Below are positions 1 through 8,166 of a stretch of 28,874 nt of DNA, piece after piece. This DNA comes from a virus: positions 1 through 28,874 of the IMG/VR virus record IMGVR_UViG_3300025276_000157, one strand, 5' to 3'. The notes beneath the pieces were generated by a model. The model worked only from the letters and a program-made list of their open reading frames with translations. It searched no databases and was not told the DNA's origin. Position 1 is the first letter of the stretch; each line of letters starts with the position of its first letter. Made by a program: the position numbers and the translations under genes.

Positions 1-299
1 GGAATACAAGTTTGGTAGACCAAGTAGTTAAAGTAAGTGCTAGCGCTACTGGTCGAAGAACAGACGATGGAGAGTTTGCAGCATACAAGATTGTAGCTTT
101 GTTTAAAGTAGTTGGCGGCACATTAGCTCAGGTAGGTTCGACAGTAACTGAGTATGCCATTGAGAGCGACACAGGCTGGACAGGCATTACATTTGACACC
201 AACTCAAACGATATATTTTTAGACATACAAGCCGAGTCTGGTGCTATTAACTGGACATATCAAACTGAGTTTGTGTCTAGCACTGACGCAACACTATAA
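1..299 (+). CDS. Tail fibre / appendage protein, C-terminal part (5' end outside window)
   Basis: The reading frame is open from the first bases, so only the last 98 or so residues are present; the TTG at 12 is not a convincing start because it has no ribosome binding site. The residues VSASATGRRTDDGEF, the beta-rich middle and the ending INWTYQTEF resemble the C-terminal beta domain found on many phage tail fibres and head appendages (a GRRTD box followed later by NW). This domain type usually sits at the fibre tip or a trimerisation end. It lies directly upstream of a second small fibre-like gene and the holins, as expected at the end of a tail fibre gene. The family call is from pattern memory; the exact protein cannot be named without the missing 5' part. 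Confidence 0.6.
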   Translation, partial: NTSLVDQVVKVSASATGRRTDDGEFAAYKIVALFKVVGGTLAQVGSTVTEYAIESDTGWTGITFDTNSNDIFLDIQAESGAINWTYQTEFVSSTDATL

Positions 300-311
300 T
301 AGGAGGGCATT

Positions 312-644
312 GTGCCTACTAACTTAATTATTAAAAACAGTACAACAGGTGGTTCTGCTCCTTCTGCTGGAGATTTGGAAACAGGTGAACTAGCTGTCAA
401 TCTTATAGACAAGAAAGTATATTCAAAAGACAATTCTAATGCGATAGTAGAGCTAGGCACTAACCCGTCAACCATTACACTTGGTGGTGCTGTTACTATT
501 ACAACAGGCTCAACAACACCTAACGGAAACACTACAGGTACCATAGGTTCGTTGTACTTGAGAACTGCCTCTAATTCTGAGGGAAACTTGTACGTTAAAA
601 CAACAGGCACTGGCAACACTGGATGGACAGCACTAACTAACTAA
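312..644 (+). CDS. Small tail fibre-like / appendage protein (110 aa)
   Basis: It starts with GTG at 312 behind a textbook AGGAGG at 301-306. The N-terminus contains GDLETGELAVNLIDKKVYSKD, a box (GELAVN...KxYxKD) that recurs at the start of many phage tail fibre and appendage proteins. The rest is rich in Thr, Gly and Asn (TITTGSTTPNGNTTG) and ends NTGWTALTN, which looks like a beta-structured, trimer-forming tip. It probably adds a small module to the adsorption apparatus encoded just upstream. No enzymatic motif is visible. The function is inferred from composition, the N-terminal box and position, not from a full domain match. Confidence 0.65.
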   Translation: MPTNLIIKNSTTGGSAPSAGDLETGELAVNLIDKKVYSKDNSNAIVELGTNPSTITLGGAVTITTGSTTPNGNTTGTIGSLYLRTASNSEGNLYVKTTGTGNTGWTALTN

Positions 645-660
645 CTAAAAGGATTTAATC

Positions 661-825
661 ATGGTAGAGGAGACTAAAGAAATGTTAGATATAGCAGCAG
701 TGTCAACGGGTGTGTTGTCCTTAGCTGCTTGGCTGCCGCCAGTCGCATCTCTGTTCACAATTGTTTGGATGGGTTTACGCATTTGGGAATCAGACACAGT
801 TATGGAACTTAGAGGAAGAAAGTAA
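661..825 (+). CDS. Putative small holin, single membrane segment (54 aa)
   Basis: ATG at 661 follows AAGGA at 649-653; the stop overlaps the next start as TAATG at 823-827. The protein has a charged N-terminus (MVEETKEMLD), one hydrophobic stretch of about 25 residues with an LPP kink (LAAWLPPVASLFTIVWMGL) and a short basic tail ending LRGRK. This layout fits the small holin-like proteins of podoviruses, which assemble in the inner membrane and time lysis. It is coupled to a second holin-like gene directly downstream. A holin is the most economical reading, but any small membrane protein would look the same. Confidence 0.55.
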   Translation: MVEETKEMLDIAAVSTGVLSLAAWLPPVASLFTIVWMGLRIWESDTVMELRGRK

Positions 826-1208
826 TGTCAATCATTCGTGCGCTTATAGAGCCGGTAACAACTATACTAGACAAGGTAATCCCTGACGCTGATACTAAGC
901 AACGTATAGCGCACGAGATTGCAACACAAGCACACACGATAGCACAGGCACAGATAGAGGTAAACAAGGTTGAAGCAAAGCATGATAGCTTCTTTGTCGC
1001 AGGTTGGAGACCGGCTGTTGGTTGGACGTGTTGTTTGGGCATGGCCGGTAACTTCTTGGTTATACCGATGGCAAACTTTGCGCTTGCTTTATCCAGTTCT
1101 CCAATCACTATACCCCTTGTAGACTTATCTACTATGATACCTGTTCTTATGGGTATGCTTGGTTTAGGTGGTTTACGTACATACGAAAAGACAAAGGGAG
1201 TTAAGTAA
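825..1208 (+). CDS. 3TM-type holin family protein
   Basis: This 127-residue protein has an N-terminal amphipathic helix (about residues 1-55), then the signature WRPAVGWTCC near residue 62, two or three hydrophobic segments (about 66-90 and 100-120) and a basic end (RTYEKTKGVK). The WRPxxGW box after a helical stretch is characteristic of the three-transmembrane holin family found in gene transfer agents and many proteobacterial phages. It starts inside the stop codon of the preceding small holin-like gene and its own stop overlaps the next start (TAATG at 1206-1210). Family membership is recognised from the motif; its role in membrane permeabilisation is inferred. Together the two genes may form a holin pair, while the endolysin lies far away at 24569. 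Confidence 0.7.
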   Translation: MSIIRALIEPVTTILDKVIPDADTKQRIAHEIATQAHTIAQAQIEVNKVEAKHDSFFVAGWRPAVGWTCCLGMAGNFLVIPMANFALALSSSPITIPLVDLSTMIPVLMGMLGLGGLRTYEKTKGVK

Positions 1209-3187
1209 TGGCTACAGGTTTAGAAAGTGCCTTTGACCAAGAAGAAGAAAAAGATGTCTTTGCATTAGAAACAGCCCCTGCTGAGCTTGGGGCAGGTTCT
1301 GGATACCGTGGAGAACCTGTAGTAGAGCCTGTAGTAGAGGCTGACCCTTTTGTTGGTTTTAATCGCAGTAGTATATCAGGACAAGACATAGATGTAACGT
1401 ATAGTGATGACCCATCATTAAATCAAGACCAACGGAGTGCTAGTGATTTAGAGTACAAGGAGTACACTGATGATGTGGTGGCTGACGTTACCTTCGATAC
1501 GGTAGAAGCTAGAGGTGGAGATTATAGTAACTTTGGTAGTCGTTTAATTAGTGGCGAGACTGATGAGTACGATAACGTTTATTCCTACAACAATATGCTT
1601 AGCAGAGGTCTTGACGTAGAAACGGCCAATCAGTGGCAGGAAGAGGGTGGTACTGCTCAAGACGCTAACAACCTTATTGCTAATAAATTTTTAACAGATA
1701 AAGATTCCTTTACTAATGCTTTTGATTCTTTTAGAACCGAAGGGGACATGGTAGGTTTTAAAAACCAATGGGGACAAGCCGATTTTAATGGAAAGGTAGC
1801 ATACTTAGAAAATCTAAACGCTAACGGAGAGCTTGAAGACGAACAATATAAAAAGGCTTGGAGAGACGAATGGAATCGTTCGCAAGAAGGCAACCCTAAC
1901 GCTACTTATATTATACCCATAAAAGCTCCTAGAGATTTCGACCCTAATGAATCAACATATAATGCACCGGACACCCTTGAATATAAAGCAGGCGATACAG
2001 TATATGTAACTTACACGCCTAATGGGATTAACCCTGAAGGTAACATGGGTGTGGTGCAAAATAACACATACTTTCCCAATAAAAATTCAGAAGGTTTAGA
2101 GTTACAGTACCATGATAACATAGGGCCAAAAACTACAAACTTGGCGGAGGCTTCGACTTGGTTACAATTTAGGGACGAGTTTGTAATTCCTGCGGCAAGG
2201 ACAACATTAGCAGCAGCTACGGGGGGGCTGTCTGAAGCCGCTGTGGTAGCCGTTAAAGGTCTTTCAGGTGAAACGCTAAAAGGTTCTGATTGGGCAACCT
2301 TAGCTATGGCAGGCGCTAACCTGTCAGGAATAACTACTCCTCCAACTGAAGTACTTGACCCGTCTACAGGTCAAATGGTAATGTCAGCAGGCACAGGAAT
2401 AGGTGGCTTATCCTACGCCCAGACAAACAGTTTAGTAAACGCTCTTGGGACAGGCAATCCTACTTCTTTTCTTTTACAAGAGTTTGGTGGAGATTTCATA
2501 GCTTCAACCTTAGACAAAATGGGCATTAATTCTGACAACATGTCACCTGAAGTTTTAGCAGGGGTTGGTAGAACTGTAGATAAACTAATCTTAGGTGAAG
2601 ACTTTGACAAAGCTCTTCAGTCTGGTGTCGGTGAGTGGGCAAGAGAGTCAGGCATTGGGGACGAACTAGAAGGTACGCTTAGAACAGTAGGTAGAGATTT
2701 AGATGATAAATACTTACAACCTATTAAAGAAGCATTGCCTGAAGGTGCACGCCTTCCCGATACGCCTGAAGATATTAAAGCTATTGAGGACGCAGTTAAA
2801 GTCGCAGGTTCTTCCGTTGGTGATGTAACTGACCCTCTCTTTTCAACAGTAGGTGACGTAGGTTCTGCTGTAGAAGACATAGCAAGACCTGTGGGTTCTG
2901 TTGTAGAAGACTTAGCAAGACCTGTGGGTTCTGTTATAGACGACTACTTACTACAGCCTGCTAAAACTCTCTTAGGTGTGGGAGCAGGTCTTCTTTTAGG
3001 AGGAGGAGGTGGGTTGTCAGGCACTAGAACTACAGACAGTTTGTTCAGAGATGAGTTGTTTAAGTTTAAAGAGAAAGATTTTGGATTAGTAGAACGTGTT
3101 ACACAGGATGCACCAAAAGAGCAACTAGCTGATTTTAACGACGACCCTTTCGCAAGCGATTTTAATAACAGGAACCTATTCGGATGA
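1208..3187 (+). CDS. Large virion-associated protein of unknown function (659 aa)
   Basis: I do not recognise a named family. The first 60 residues are acidic and low complexity (QEEEKD, EPVVEPVVEADPF) and contain GAGSGYRG at residues 28-35, a peptide repeated near the N-terminus of the protein at 5812. The middle (about 70-290) is Asn/Asp-rich and looks globular. Residues about 330-430 are Ala/Gly-rich helices. Near 545-580 there are tandem 11-residue repeats of the form VGSVVEDLARP, followed by a glycine-rich hydrophobic run (LLGVGAGLLLGGGGG) that could contact membrane. Its position between the holins and tail tubular protein A, and its size, suggest a structural or ejected internal virion protein. 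Both ends overlap neighbours (TAATG upstream, ATGA downstream). Confidence 0.7.
   Translation: MATGLESAFDQEEEKDVFALETAPAELGAGSGYRGEPVVEPVVEADPFVGFNRSSISGQDIDVTYSDDPSLNQDQRSASDLEYKEYTDDVVADVTFDTVEARGGDYSNFGSRLISGETDEYDNVYSYNNMLSRGLDVETANQWQEEGGTAQDANNLIANKFLTDKDSFTNAFDSFRTEGDMVGFKNQWGQADFNGKVAYLENLNANGELEDEQYKKAWRDEWNRSQEGNPNATYIIPIKAPRDFDPNESTYNAPDTLEYKAGDTVYVTYTPNGINPEGNMGVVQNNTYFPNKNSEGLELQYHDNIGPKTTNLAEASTWLQFRDEFVIPAARTTLAAATGGLSEAAVVAVKGLSGETLKGSDWATLAMAGANLSGITTPPTEVLDPSTGQMVMSAGTGIGGLSYAQTNSLVNALGTGNPTSFLLQEFGGDFIASTLDKMGINSDNMSPEVLAGVGRTVDKLILGEDFDKALQSGVGEWARESGIGDELEGTLRTVGRDLDDKYLQPIKEALPEGARLPDTPEDIKAIEDAVKVAGSSVGDVTDPLFSTVGDVGSAVEDIARPVGSVVEDLARPVGSVIDDYLLQPAKTLLGVGAGLLLGGGGGLSGTRTTDSLFRDELFKFKEKDFGLVERVTQDAPKEQLADFNDDPFASDFNNRNLFG
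2858..2947 (+). repeat. Tandem 33-bp coding repeat (about 2.7 copies)
   Basis: Units at 2858-2890 and 2891-2923 differ at only a few bases, followed by a partial diverged unit at 2924-2947. They encode VGSAVEDIARP, VGSVVEDLARP and VGSVIDDY. The 11-residue period with alternating hydrophobic and acidic residues fits an undecad coiled-coil or an amphipathic helix repeat next to the glycine-rich segment of the virion protein. Confidence 0.85.
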
Positions 3188-3825
3188 TGACATATTTAGA
3201 CGCAATAAACAGAGTACTACGTAGGTTACGTGAGGATGAAGTAGCTTCCGTCACTTCTACCACGTATGCTAAACTCGTAGGAGATTACATTAATGACGCT
3301 GTACGTCTTGTAGAAGACTCGTGGGATTGGTCAGCACTACGTACAACAGTAAGCATTGCCACCGCCCAAAGTCAATTTTCGCTCCATGGTGTTACTTCTC
3401 AATTTAAGACTCTTAACGTAATTAATGAGACTGAGAAGTGTTTTATGAACTTAGGAACACAGACAGAGTTACAGAAAGTTAAGTATATTGACCCCGTAAC
3501 ACCGTCAGCACCTACGCACTACGTTTATGGTGGGGCTTTTAGTCACGGAGTTCTTGTTGACGTATATCCTGTTCCTGATAAAACATACACTTTACAGTTT
3601 AACATTGTTAATAGGTCAGACGAGCTAACGGATAGAAATGACAATATCATGGTTCCTTACCTGCCAGTGATTCAGTTTGCTACGGCAATGGCCGCAGAGG
3701 AACGTGGTGAGACTGGTGGTGCTTCTGCTCAGGCTTTGTATAGTATGGCTAAGTCTACCTTGTCTGATGCTATCTCTATGGATGCGGCGCGCTTCCCTAC
3801 AGAAACTATATGGTATTCCGTATGA
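3184..3825 (+). CDS. Tail tubular protein A (T7 gp11-like)
   Basis: The 213-residue protein opens with YLDAINRVLRRLREDEVASV, then a helical segment ending in VEDSWDWSALRTTVSI. This arrangement (an AINxxLxxLGE-like start and a D-W-W pair about 50 residues in) is the hallmark of T7 gp11-type gatekeeper/tail tubular A proteins, which form the dodecameric ring between portal and nozzle. The length is close to T7 gp11 (about 196). It is followed immediately by the tail tubular B gene, as in T7. The start ATG at 3184 overlaps the preceding stop (ATGA), and its own stop overlaps the next start in the same way. Confidence 0.85.
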   Translation: MMTYLDAINRVLRRLREDEVASVTSTTYAKLVGDYINDAVRLVEDSWDWSALRTTVSIATAQSQFSLHGVTSQFKTLNVINETEKCFMNLGTQTELQKVKYIDPVTPSAPTHYVYGGAFSHGVLVDVYPVPDKTYTLQFNIVNRSDELTDRNDNIMVPYLPVIQFATAMAAEERGETGGASAQALYSMAKSTLSDAISMDAARFPTETIWYSV

Positions 3826-5345
3826 GTAAACAACTACAAGCGTTATCAGTTGCGGCTCCTGCTTTTTTTGGTTTGAACACACAGGATTCCCCTGTCGGTA
3901 TGTCAGCCAACTTTGCTAAGGTAGCTGACAACTGTGTGATTGACACGCAGGGTCGTATTGGTGCCAGACAGGGATACACGCAGGTCTCTACAGCTTTCCC
4001 TTCTGCTCCTAACGCCCTTGGTGCTAACCCTATCGAGGCTTTACACGAACACGTAGCGTATAACGGAACAAAGACTGTATACTCAGCAGGTAACAATAGA
4101 CTTTACACAGGTACTACAACCTTAACTCTTTTAGCTTTCCCTAATGGTTATCAATCAGTTACTGCAAACCATTGGAAGATTGTAAGTTTTAATAACAGTG
4201 TGTATTTCTTCCAACGTGGCTATGTCCCACTAAAGCAAACAAACGGCACAGGAGTTTTAGCCGCGTTTCCTGATAGTACTACTGCCACACCTACGGGTAA
4301 TGAAGTACTGGCGGCTTTAGGCCGTATATGGGTTACGGATGAGACAGCTAACAAGTACGTTGTTTATTGGTCGTCCGTCGGTACTGACTCTTTTAAGGAC
4401 GGAAGTTCTGGTTCTTTAGACTTAACTAAAGTATGGCGTTCGGATGAGACAGTTGCTCTTGCAGAGTTCAATGGTTCCTTGGTTATCTTTGGTAAGCGTC
4501 AGATTGTTATATACAGTGGAGCCGCAGCACCTGCCGACGCTCTTAGTTTGACTGACATTATTAATGTAGGTTGTATTGCTAGAGACTCCGTACAGGCAAC
4601 AGCGGATGACTTAATCTTCCTGTCTGACCAAGGTGTTATGTCACTACGTCGTTTGATTCAGGAGAAGTCACAGCCACTACGTGACATTAGTAAGAATGTA
4701 CGCTCTGACCTTATGTCGGATGTACCTTCAGACACTATAAGCGTTAAGTCTGTATACAGCCCTGAGAATGCTTTTTACTTATTGTCCTTACCTACTGTTA
4801 ATAAAGTCTATGTGTTTGACTTACGAGGTGCTTTAGAGGATGGAGCCTATCGTGCAACCAAGTGGACAAGAATAGCCCTTACAGCCTTTTCTAGGCTTTC
4901 TAGCGGAACCCTATACATGGGTAAGGATACATTAGGTATCGTCCAGTACGGAGGCTTTCAGGACGCAGGAAACAGCTATCGTGTGAACTACTTTAGTAAT
5001 GAGCAAGACTTTGGCTCTCCTGCTAATGAGAAGTTCATAAAGAAGATGCGTGTTACTGTTATTGGTGGTGCTTTAGCTACTGCTGACTTAAAGTGGGGTT
5101 ATGATTATGAAGAAAGTTACTCTAAGCAAACATTTACATTTGGTTCTTCAACAATAGCACAGTTTAATGTAGCAGAGTACAACACAACAGCAGAGTACAG
5201 CGCAGGTATTACTGTAAACAGACCCTCAGTAAACGCTAGTGGTTCAGGTACTAGCCTTTCCTTTGGTGTTGAAACAATAATTAACGGCAGTAACTTTGCT
5301 ATTCAAAAAATTGACATACTAGCTCTAATCGGGAGACTACTTTAA
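3822..5345 (+). CDS. Tail tubular protein B / tail nozzle (T7 gp12-like)
   Basis: The start is taken at ATG 3822, which overlaps the upstream TGA (ATGA at 3822-3825); the frame extends to 3810 but without a better start. The N-terminus APAFFGLNTQDSPV followed by ADNCVIDTQGRIGARQGY is the conserved opening of gp12-type nozzle proteins of T7-like and marine podoviruses. The 507 residues are beta-rich (propeller-like), shorter than T7 gp12 (794), a common size in marine relatives. It forms the distal tail tube through which DNA leaves the virion. The recognised N-terminal box plus adjacency to tail tubular A make the call strong. Confidence 0.88.
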   Translation: MSKQLQALSVAAPAFFGLNTQDSPVGMSANFAKVADNCVIDTQGRIGARQGYTQVSTAFPSAPNALGANPIEALHEHVAYNGTKTVYSAGNNRLYTGTTTLTLLAFPNGYQSVTANHWKIVSFNNSVYFFQRGYVPLKQTNGTGVLAAFPDSTTATPTGNEVLAALGRIWVTDETANKYVVYWSSVGTDSFKDGSSGSLDLTKVWRSDETVALAEFNGSLVIFGKRQIVIYSGAAAPADALSLTDIINVGCIARDSVQATADDLIFLSDQGVMSLRRLIQEKSQPLRDISKNVRSDLMSDVPSDTISVKSVYSPENAFYLLSLPTVNKVYVFDLRGALEDGAYRATKWTRIALTAFSRLSSGTLYMGKDTLGIVQYGGFQDAGNSYRVNYFSNEQDFGSPANEKFIKKMRVTVIGGALATADLKWGYDYEESYSKQTFTFGSSTIAQFNVAEYNTTAEYSAGITVNRPSVNASGSGTSLSFGVETIINGSNFAIQKIDILALIGRLL

Positions 5346-5812
5346 TGAGTAACTATTCGTACACAACTGACTACCTTGCCAAAGATTCCTTACCCTCTGG
5401 TAACTCAGGTAAGATTATTAAAGGTGCTGACTTTGATTCAGACTTTACTGCTGTTGCATCGGCTATTGCTTCCAAAGTAAACCTTGCAGGTGATACAATA
5501 ACTGGAGACCTGTTGTTTAACGACAACGTAAAAGCTAAGTTTGGAGCAGGTAGTGACTTGAGTATCTACCACACAGGTGCAAACTCATACATTGATGACA
5601 CAGGCACTGGCGGTTTAGTTATTACAGGCGCTACTACTTTGACATTAATGCAAGCAGCTCAAGGAGCTAATGCAGAGAAATACATAGAGTGTACTGCAAA
5701 CGCCGCTGTAGACCTTTACTACAACAACGGTAAGAAACTAGAGACAACTAACACAGGAGTTACTGTGGCAGGAGAACTTGTGGCAACAACTATTAATGGA
5801 GGTACGTACTAA
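5345..5812 (+). CDS. Short tail fibre / receptor-binding-type protein (155 aa)
   Basis: The N-terminal 60 residues (YLAKDSLPSGN, KIIKGADFDSDF, then AIASKVNLAGDTITGDL) match the attachment module that begins many marine phage tail fibres. The C-terminal half carries DLSIYHTGANSYIDDTGTG and later VDLYYNNGKKLETTNTGVTV, the beta repeat (IYHxGxNSYIxDTGTG...LYYxxxKKLxTTxTG) widespread in cyanophage and marine phage fibres and appendages. It is therefore probably a small trimeric fibre attached near the nozzle. Start and stop both overlap the neighbouring genes as TAATG. Confidence 0.75.
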   Translation: MSNYSYTTDYLAKDSLPSGNSGKIIKGADFDSDFTAVASAIASKVNLAGDTITGDLLFNDNVKAKFGAGSDLSIYHTGANSYIDDTGTGGLVITGATTLTLMQAAQGANAEKYIECTANAAVDLYYNNGKKLETTNTGVTVAGELVATTINGGTY

Positions 5813-7071
5813 TGAGTCAACGACCCGCTTTAGAAGGTGAAAGAGATTACATGAGAGAAGCCAGTGATGCTCGGTACGGAGCAGGCTCAGGATACCGAGG
5901 TATAGACCTTTTACAACCCGCTGGCGGTTATAAGATGCCTACTCAGCCGTTTGACCCTAACGCTAATAATTACACTCTTGACCCTAACCTTCCTGCTTAC
6001 ACTCCTACCCCTAATGAGTCAGGTAATGGTTCTGGGTTTAATATGGGAAATATTTTAAACACTGGTTTAGATTATTACCAAAACCAACAGGGTGTTGATG
6101 CCGCTAGAGCCGCAGGAGAAAGGGCTTTAGGAACAGCAGTGGGTATAGGAGAACAAGCCGCAGGGCTGGCTGAGTTCAAACCTTACACAGTGACTAGCGG
6201 TTTAGCCACAGGAACTACTACTCCCGAAGGTGGTTTAGACTTACAACTGTCTGCTGAAGAACAAGCACGACAGAATCAGTACTTAGGTCAATCACAGAGT
6301 ATGTTCGGTGGTCTTAGCGGTGACGTAGCCGGAGGTTCACAGGCTATCTATGAGCAGATGAGAGCCGCACAGCGACCTGAAGAAGAACGTCAGCGCCTGC
6401 GTATGCAGGAAGGCTTATTTTCTAGTGGTCGTGGTGGTTTACAAAGTGGTATGTACGGTGGTGGCAATGCTGAGACATTTGGCTTTGAGCAAGCACGTCA
6501 AGAAGCTATGCTTAATTCTCAGTTAGCGGCACGAGGTCAGTTTGGTAAAGAACAAGCTCAAATGTTACAATCAGCTCAAGGCTTACAGACAGCAGGCTAT
6601 AACCCACAACGACAGGCTCTTGATTTGTTCGCTGGGGCTAATGCTCCTGCTTCCTATGCTGATGCAGCGCGTAGACAGCAAGGTTCTCTTTTCGGCAACG
6701 CAGCTATAAGTGGAGTTGAGGGGTTCCTACAAGGTGAAGACTTGGCTAATCGTTTATCACAACAACAAATGGATGCTCTACGGACATCCGTAATGGGCAC
6801 TGGTGGTGCTGAGAGTCTGTTTGGCTACGGTATGGACGCAGCGCAGGGCTTATGGGATGAGTATGGATTTGGCGGTACCTTTTATGACAGACCTAGTAGC
6901 TCTAACAGCACTATCGGAGGCACTGGTATGACATCAGGTGGTAATAGCGGTTCTTCTCAAGCAGGCTCTTATACAGGCGGTGGTACAGGTATGTCACGCG
7001 GTGGTGATGCCGACGGTGACGGTGTACTTAACGTCAGCGACAGATACCCCCTTGACAAAACCCGTTCTTAA
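5812..7071 (+). CDS. Putative internal virion protein with C-terminal DxDxDG calcium-type loop (419 aa)
   Basis: No named family is certain. Residues 1-30 include RYGAGSGYRG, sharing GAGSGYRG with the protein at 1208. Residues 40-70 are Pro/Asn-rich, 80-360 are Gln/Ala/Gly-rich helices (AARAAGERALGTAVG, AEEQARQNQYLGQ), and the tail is Gly/Ser-rich. The last 23 residues contain DADGDGVLNVSD, a DxDxDG loop as in thrombospondin type 3 or dockerin calcium sites. Position after tail tubular B and before two larger internal proteins matches the internal/ejection protein block of T7-like phages. The helical Ala/Gln-rich composition fits a small ejection protein. Function is inferred from location only. 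Confidence 0.65.
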   Translation: MSQRPALEGERDYMREASDARYGAGSGYRGIDLLQPAGGYKMPTQPFDPNANNYTLDPNLPAYTPTPNESGNGSGFNMGNILNTGLDYYQNQQGVDAARAAGERALGTAVGIGEQAAGLAEFKPYTVTSGLATGTTTPEGGLDLQLSAEEQARQNQYLGQSQSMFGGLSGDVAGGSQAIYEQMRAAQRPEEERQRLRMQEGLFSSGRGGLQSGMYGGGNAETFGFEQARQEAMLNSQLAARGQFGKEQAQMLQSAQGLQTAGYNPQRQALDLFAGANAPASYADAARRQQGSLFGNAAISGVEGFLQGEDLANRLSQQQMDALRTSVMGTGGAESLFGYGMDAAQGLWDEYGFGGTFYDRPSSSNSTIGGTGMTSGGNSGSSQAGSYTGGGTGMSRGGDADGDGVLNVSDRYPLDKTRS

Positions 7072-7086
7072 CAGGAGATTAATATA

Positions 7087-8154
7087 ATGGCACAATCAGA
7101 ATTAACTGGCCTACTTACAGGCATTACACAGGCTCCTATTGACCCTAGAGACATGATGACTAATGAGCAAGCCGCTCTAACTAGGGGCAGAAGACTTAGC
7201 AATAGTTTACGTAAGAATATCGGCTCACTTACTGGTACTGATACTCGAACTATATCTGAGAGAGCGCAAGAGGCTTTAGCACAGCTAGACCCTGCTAAGA
7301 AGGAAGACCGTCAACAGATTTTAGAAATTGTTTCAAGAGTATCTCCTGATAAGGTTTCCGCTTTACGTCAGGGTTTTGCAGAGCAAGATGAGAAAGAGCG
7401 AGCAACAGGTGTTACTGAGGGTCAAACACAGGAAAGTTTAGACATTCGACGTATGCAGGCCAAAGCCTCTCAACTAAGCGCAGATGCCTCTATGATAGCC
7501 GCAGGTGGCGGTAGTAAACTAAGTGTATCCTCCGAAAAAGCAATACGTGCCGCAGAAACAGCGGCGGCAAAGAGTGAGGGTCAAAAAGACTTGGCTCTGG
7601 GTATGGCGGCTAGATACTCTCGATTAAAACCGACAGGCGGTGCGGGCGGTAAGGCTATTGAGAATTTTAAAACGTTTATGGGCGGTCAGGACGCGGTATC
7701 TAGTCTAAAGACGCAGTTTGAGGGTTTGGTAGCCACGGGTATTATTGGCGCTCTCCCGCCCGGAGTTGCATCTGATAAAGACATTGAAATGGCAAAAAGT
7801 GGCTTCCCTAACTCTGGTTGGAGCGCAGAAGAAATCGAGAGTTGGCTACTAGGAAGAGCTAAACTACAGGCTTTTCATTCAGAGCGTAGTCGATTTGAAT
7901 CTCAATGGATTAGTGAAAATAGAGGGGATGCTTCCGGTTGGAACAATGCTTGGGATGCACTTAGAAAAACCGAAGGCTTTGCACAGTCGATTGTAGATAA
8001 ATACAACCTTCCTGCTTTGGATTTGCCTAAAGAAGACTTATCTTTCGATGAGGCGGCTTTTGCAGCTATAGCGGAAAGGAAAGCACAGGCGGCGCAGAAC
8101 CAAGCGCAAGGCAGAATCGCTGGAGCAACCGGTAGCTCTTACACTTCAAATTAA
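7087..8154 (+). CDS. Putative internal virion protein (355 aa)
   Basis: ATG at 7087 is preceded by AGGAG at 7074-7078. The protein is helical and charged in its first half (TRGRRLSNSLRKN, DPAKKEDRQQILEIVSRV), Ala-rich in the middle (KAIRAAETAAAKSE) and contains SGWNNAWDALRKTEGFAQ near the C-terminus, a Trp-rich patch. No signal peptide, membrane segment or enzyme motif is visible. It lies between the DxDxDG protein and the glycine-zipper ejection protein, so it is probably one of the proteins stored in the capsid and ejected with the DNA. It is not assignable to a particular T7 internal protein by sequence. Confidence 0.65.
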   Translation: MAQSELTGLLTGITQAPIDPRDMMTNEQAALTRGRRLSNSLRKNIGSLTGTDTRTISERAQEALAQLDPAKKEDRQQILEIVSRVSPDKVSALRQGFAEQDEKERATGVTEGQTQESLDIRRMQAKASQLSADASMIAAGGGSKLSVSSEKAIRAAETAAAKSEGQKDLALGMAARYSRLKPTGGAGGKAIENFKTFMGGQDAVSSLKTQFEGLVATGIIGALPPGVASDKDIEMAKSGFPNSGWSAEEIESWLLGRAKLQAFHSERSRFESQWISENRGDASGWNNAWDALRKTEGFAQSIVDKYNLPALDLPKEDLSFDEAAFAAIAERKAQAAQNQAQGRIAGATGSSYTSN

Positions 8155-8166
8155 CAGGATACTAAA

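Noticed and set aside
260-619. Long antisense frames opposite structural genes (for example 260-619, 809-1108, 8182-8505)
   Set aside because: They mirror real + strand genes with good ribosome binding sites and recognisable products, and show no plausible starts or domains of their own.
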